A stretch of DNA of 64,000 nt from an uncultured Pseudomonadota bacterium (GTDB taxonomy: Bacteria > Pseudomonadota > Gammaproteobacteria > Burkholderiales > Burkholderiaceae), in contig CAMLIZ010000001.1 in NCBI GenBank assembly GCA_946480245.1, positions 1 through 64,000 of the forward strand, given 5' to 3'. Position 1 is the first letter of the stretch; each line of letters begins with the position of its first letter. The position numbers and the translations under genes were made by a program. The notes under the pieces are model-generated. The model searched no databases, had not been told where the DNA came from, and saw only the letters and a program-made list of their open reading frames with translations. This document shows positions 60,990-64,000 of this stretch, in pieces.

Positions 60990-61861
60990 GTGGCGCTCTG
61001 CGGTTGTTGCGTGAGGCGGTCGAAGTCGCCGGCGTCGTGCCGCTCGGGCAGCTGGCTGTCGGGCTGGCCCCAGGTGCGGTTGACCTTGCGCCCGCGCTGC
61101 ACGGCCGGGCGCTGCGCGATCTGGTCGGCCCAGCGCACCACGTGCTCATAGGTGTGCACCTGCAGGAACTCGCCGGCCTCGTAGAGCTGGCCCTTGGCCA
61201 GCGCGCCGTACCAGGGCCAGGTGGCGATGTCGGCCACGGTGTAGTCGCTGCCGGCCAGGTATTCGTTGTCGGCCAGGCGCTGGTTCAGCACGTCGAGCTG
61301 GCGCTTGACCTCCATCGCATAGCGGTCGATCGCGTATTCGATCTTGCTCGGCGCATAGGCATAGAAGTGGCCGAAGCCGCCGCCGAGGAAGGGCGCGCTG
61401 CCCATCTGCCAGAACAGCCACGACAGGCACTCGGCGCGCTGCGCGGTGCTGCGCGGCAGAAAGGCGCCGCCGAACTTCTCGGCCAGGTACAGCAGGATCG
61501 CGCCTGATTCGAACACCCGCACCGGCTGCGGCCCGCTGCGGTCCAGCAACGCCGGGATCTTGGAGTTCGGGTTCACCGCCACGAAGCCGCTGCCGAACTG
61601 CTCGCCCTCGTTGATGCGGACCAGCCAGGCGTCGTACTCGGCGCCCGCGTGGCCCAGCGCCAGCAGCTCCTCGAGCATCACGGTCACCTTCACGCCATTG
61701 GGCGTGGCCAGCGAATACAGCTGCAGCGGGTGGCGTCCGACGGGCAGCGCCTTGTCGTGCGTGGCACCTGCCACCGGCCGGTTGATGCTGGCGAAGCGGC
61801 CACCGTTGTCCTTGTTCCAGGTCCATACGCTGGGCGGCGTGTAGGCAGCGGGATCGGTCAT
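60986..61861 (-). CDS. yghU: YghU-like glutathione S-transferase/disulfide reductase
   Basis: 291 aa. N-terminal WTWNKDNGGRFASINRPVAGATHDKALPVG (in part: SINRPVAGATHDKALPVGRH) is a signature of the YghU/Nu-class GSTs, followed by PNGVKVTVMLEEL, NPNSKIPALLD and ESGAILLYLAEKFG. These enzymes reduce disulfides with glutathione. ATG 61861 is the natural start; the frame extends further upstream without support. Confidence 0.93.
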   Translation of the reverse strand: MTDPAAYTPPSVWTWNKDNGGRFASINRPVAGATHDKALPVGRHPLQLYSLATPNGVKVTVMLEELLALGHAGAEYDAWLVRINEGEQFGSGFVAVNPNSKIPALLDRSGPQPVRVFESGAILLYLAEKFGGAFLPRSTAQRAECLSWLFWQMGSAPFLGGGFGHFYAYAPSKIEYAIDRYAMEVKRQLDVLNQRLADNEYLAGSDYTVADIATWPWYGALAKGQLYEAGEFLQVHTYEHVVRWADQIAQRPAVQRGRKVNRTWGQPDSQLPERHDAGDFDRLTQQPQSAT

Positions 61862-62042
61862 GCGCGGGTCTCCAGGGCGGGCAGGCGTGCACCTTACCGC
61901 GTCTGGCCGCGGTGCGTGGGCGCAGGAGCCATGGCCGATGGCCCGTCGTGGTGACGCGCGCTGGCTCTCATGGGTGATGCGGCGGCAGAGGGTGGCCGAG
62001 AGACTGCCGCCTTTCATCACAGCGCCTGTTGCACACACCCCC

Positions 62043-62741
62043 ATGAACATCACCTCGACCCTGCGGCCGCTGGCCGCCTGCGTGCTCGCGATCGCGCTTG
62101 CCGCCTGTGGCGGAGGCGGATCGGCCGACCCTGCTGCCGCCGGCGGCCCCACAGGTACCCCTGATTCCACCGGCAGCGGTGGCTCCACCGGCACGCGTGC
62201 CGGCATGGGCAGCTCCACCGCCGCGCCCACCGGCACGCCTTTGCAGCTGCCCGCCGGCCTGCAACTGCAAAAGCCGATCAAGGGCGACGACCCGTTCTGC
62301 GTGCCACCCGAGCAGAAGGACAAGCCGAAAGCCGGCAACGGCGGCCTGGTGCGCCTGTGTCTCGGGTTCGGCAATAACACCGCGCTGCCGATCACCGTCG
62401 TGCTGCCGCCGGGCCTGATCTACGTGTCGGACGACGAGGTGCACCAGAACGGCGTGCTGCTGCACAGCGCGCAGATCGAGGTGCCGGCCAACACGCCGGT
62501 GTTCTACGTGCCGCTGTACCTGTACTGCCTGAACGAAGGCCGCTCGCCCACCGAGGGCGGGCAGAACACCTACAACCAGGGCCCGGTCACCGACGACCCC
62601 GCCGTGCGCGAGCTGCTCACGCTGCTGCAGGACAAGCCCTTGCCGCTGGTGTTCGACATCAATGTGCAGAACGCGCTGTGGCACATCACCGACGGCAGCG
62701 GGCTCACCGACGAAGACCGCAAGGCCATCGCCGCGCTGTAG
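62043..62741 (+). CDS. Hypothetical lipoprotein
   Basis: 232 aa. A lipoprotein signal peptide ends at the lipobox ALAAC (Cys near residue 22). A Gly/Ser/Thr/Pro-rich linker leads to a folded domain of about 150 aa (GLVRLCLGFGNNTALPITVV, VFYVPLYLYCLNEGRSP, LVFDINVQNALWHITDGSGL). No family name recognised; likely anchored in the outer or inner membrane facing the periplasm. Confidence 0.8.
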   Translation: MNITSTLRPLAACVLAIALAACGGGGSADPAAAGGPTGTPDSTGSGGSTGTRAGMGSSTAAPTGTPLQLPAGLQLQKPIKGDDPFCVPPEQKDKPKAGNGGLVRLCLGFGNNTALPITVVLPPGLIYVSDDEVHQNGVLLHSAQIEVPANTPVFYVPLYLYCLNEGRSPTEGGQNTYNQGPVTDDPAVRELLTLLQDKPLPLVFDINVQNALWHITDGSGLTDEDRKAIAAL

Positions 62742-62857
62742 CCCGCGTATTGGCTCCGCGGCGCGGGGCCGATGGCTCCTTCGGCCGATGCGTCGTGCGC
62801 GGCGCATCGCAACACTGCCGACACCGCCACACGATGGCATCTGCACCGGAGATCCCG

Positions 62858-63550
62858 ATGAACATCACGCCCACCGCCGCGCGGCACGACACGTACCGCC
62901 ACATGCACAAGGGCCTGCGCGCCGCCATGTTCGACGCCGTGCTGCGCCTGGGCCGCCTGGACCCCGACGATCAGGCCGACCTGCACGACACGCTGCTGCA
63001 GGCCGAACGCCTGCTCGGGTTCATGGCCGCCCACGTGAAGCACGAGAACGAGCACGTGCACACCGCGCTCGAGGCGCGCCGCCCCGGCGCGGCACGCCGT
63101 ACCGCCGACGACCACGTGGGCCACCTCGACGCGCTGCAGGCCCTGCGCGAGCAGGTGGCCGCACTGGGCGCTGCGGCAGCCGCACAGCGCGAGGCGCTCG
63201 CGCACCGCCTGTACCTCGACCTCGCCAGGTTCGTGGCGGAGAACCTGGAGCACATGCACGTGGAGGAAACGCAGAACAACGCGCTGCTGTGGTCGCTGTA
63301 CAGCGACGCCGAGCTCGAGGCCGTGCACGAGCGCCTGTTGGCCAGCGTGGAGCCCGCGTCGATGATGGAGGCCATCGGCTGGATGGCGCAGGGCCTGAGT
63401 CTGCCCGAGCTGGCGCGGGTGCTGGCCGACATGGCGCGCAAGGCGCCGCCGCCGGCCTTCCAGGCCGCACTGGTGCAGGTGCGGCAGCAGCTCGGCGCAG
63501 CGCGCGCGGACCGCTTGTCGCAGCTGCTGGAACTGGCGCCCGCCCTGTGA
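62858..63550 (+). CDS. Hemerythrin-like domain protein
   Basis: 230 aa, helical. Histidine/Glu clusters for a diiron or similar centre are seen in FMAAHVKHENEHVHTAL, DDHVGHLDAL and NLEHMHVEETQ. Resembles bacterial hemerythrin-domain proteins that bind O2, NO or metal. CCGGAG precedes the ATG. Monocistronic by position, convergent with the ligase gene. Confidence 0.82.
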   Translation: MNITPTAARHDTYRHMHKGLRAAMFDAVLRLGRLDPDDQADLHDTLLQAERLLGFMAAHVKHENEHVHTALEARRPGAARRTADDHVGHLDALQALREQVAALGAAAAAQREALAHRLYLDLARFVAENLEHMHVEETQNNALLWSLYSDAELEAVHERLLASVEPASMMEAIGWMAQGLSLPELARVLADMARKAPPPAFQAALVQVRQQLGAARADRLSQLLELAPAL

Positions 63551-63563
63551 CGGCGCAGCGCGA

Positions 63564-64000
63564 TCAGGCCGGGCGCGCCGCCTGTGCCGCGTACAGCGCG
63601 CGCACGGTGTCGATCGTGTCGGCCTGCTCGGGCGGCTTGTCGGGCCGGTAGCCCTTCACGCGCGCGAAGCGCAGCGCCAGCCCGCCGGGGTAGTGCGGGC
63701 TGGCCTGCAGGTCGTTGAAGGCGATCTCCACCACCAGCTCCGGCCGCACGTGCACGACGTGGCCTTCGCGGCGCGTCTCGCGCGCCAGCAGCTCGTGCGT
63801 CTGCCATTCGAGCAGCGCGTCGGTCATGCCCTTGAAGGTCTTGCCCAGCATCACCCAGCCGCCCGCCGCATCGCGTGCGCCCAGATGCAGGTTGGAGAGC
63901 CAGCCGCGCCGACGCCCGTGGCCCCATTCGGCGGCCAGCACCACGAGGTCCAGCGTGTGCACGCGCTTGATCTTGAGCCAGCTCGCGCCGCGGCTGCCCG
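63564..64000 (-). CDS. ATP-dependent DNA ligase, C-terminal part (partial)
   Basis: The frame enters from the right edge with [20 protein letters not shown], the conserved ligase region containing the Ser-Trp-Lys-Lys type motif V (WLKIKR), and continues through the OB-fold ([39 protein letters not shown]). It probably belongs to the 'cisplatin damage response' ATP-dependent ligases common in proteobacteria. The N-terminal part is outside the window. Confidence 0.9.
   Translation of the reverse strand, partial: GSRGASWLKIKRVHTLDLVVLAAEWGHGRRRGWLSNLHLGARDAAGGWVMLGKTFKGMTDALLEWQTHELLARETRREGHVVHVRPELVVEIAFNDLQASPHYPGGLALRFARVKGYRPDKPPEQADTIDTVRALYAAQAARPA

Noticed and set aside
62678..63651. 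Alternative longer frames around the hemerythrin gene.
   Set aside because: The ATG at 62858 has a good ribosome binding site, and His/Glu motifs lie in that frame; the others are shadows.

Overview
This 64 kb window is very GC-rich and densely coded. It looks like a chromosome segment of a betaproteobacterium, probably order Burkholderiales (Rubrivivax/Roseateles/Leptothrix-like). That placement is an inference from gene content: a pilE-fimT-pilVWX-pilY1 cluster, two-partner secretion, YghU-type GST, a GlsA-like glutaminase and ECF sigma factors. I saw no tRNA, rRNA, CRISPR array or complete insertion sequence, and no gene-free stretch longer than 300 bases.

Layout. (1) 1-5254: a two-partner secretion pair on the minus strand, with the exoprotein TpsA running off the left edge. 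(2) 5522-10641: two ECF sigma/anti-sigma pairs, a GntR-type regulator and a membrane protein with a degenerate GGDEF domain. (3) 10826-20854: a type IV pilus minor-pilin/PilY1 operon on the minus strand, preceded by a GGDEF-EAL protein and a 36-codon ORF with a strong ribosome binding site. (4) 21004-44829: an almost complete type III secretion system (T3SS). Its main operon is sctI-S-C-D, YscE-like, sctG-like, sctJ-K-L-O-P-T-U-Q-R. A second is sctV, a FliN-like SpoA protein, a second SctQ-like protein, a NodU-type carbamoyltransferase and a 2OG-Fe(II) oxygenase. A prolyl-4-hydroxylase-like gene stands alone, and a fourth unit holds a needle-like protein, a Gly/His/Gln-rich repeat protein, a second needle-like protein and sctN. 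A CapA-like gene and an ECF sigma gene lie on the opposite strand. (5) 44849-51258: a second TpsA/TpsB pair, related to the first. (6) 51400-55254: glutaminase, PstS, an anti-sigma factor with no adjacent sigma gene, and a LysR regulator. (7) 55289-59797: a DUF6817-like protein and another 2OG-Fe(II) oxygenase on the minus strand, then two paralogous poly-proline proteins and a small protein on the plus strand. (8) 59808-64000: two gene remnants at what looks like a deletion scar, two GSTs, a lipoprotein, a hemerythrin-domain protein and the C-terminus of an ATP-dependent DNA ligase.

The main discovery is a bipartite promoter-like element, GGG-N10-TGTGGACCA-N16-ANNCT. It occurs six times, always with the same internal spacing, and each copy lies in front of one transcription unit of the T3SS locus: a solitary IS3-OrfA-like HTH gene, sctI-sctR, sctV-oxygenase, the prolyl hydroxylase, the needle/harpin/sctN unit, and the poly-proline proteins 12 kb away. 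The element defines a regulon. It ties the poly-proline proteins, the prolyl hydroxylase, the carbamoyltransferase and the OrfA-like protein to secretion. I infer that this may be a T3SS whose proline-rich secreted proteins are hydroxylated, and perhaps carbamoylated, before or during export. The ECF sigma gene inside the locus is the obvious candidate for reading the element. No classical translocators or gatekeeper were recognised, so the repeat protein and the poly-proline proteins are candidates for the distal parts of the apparatus.
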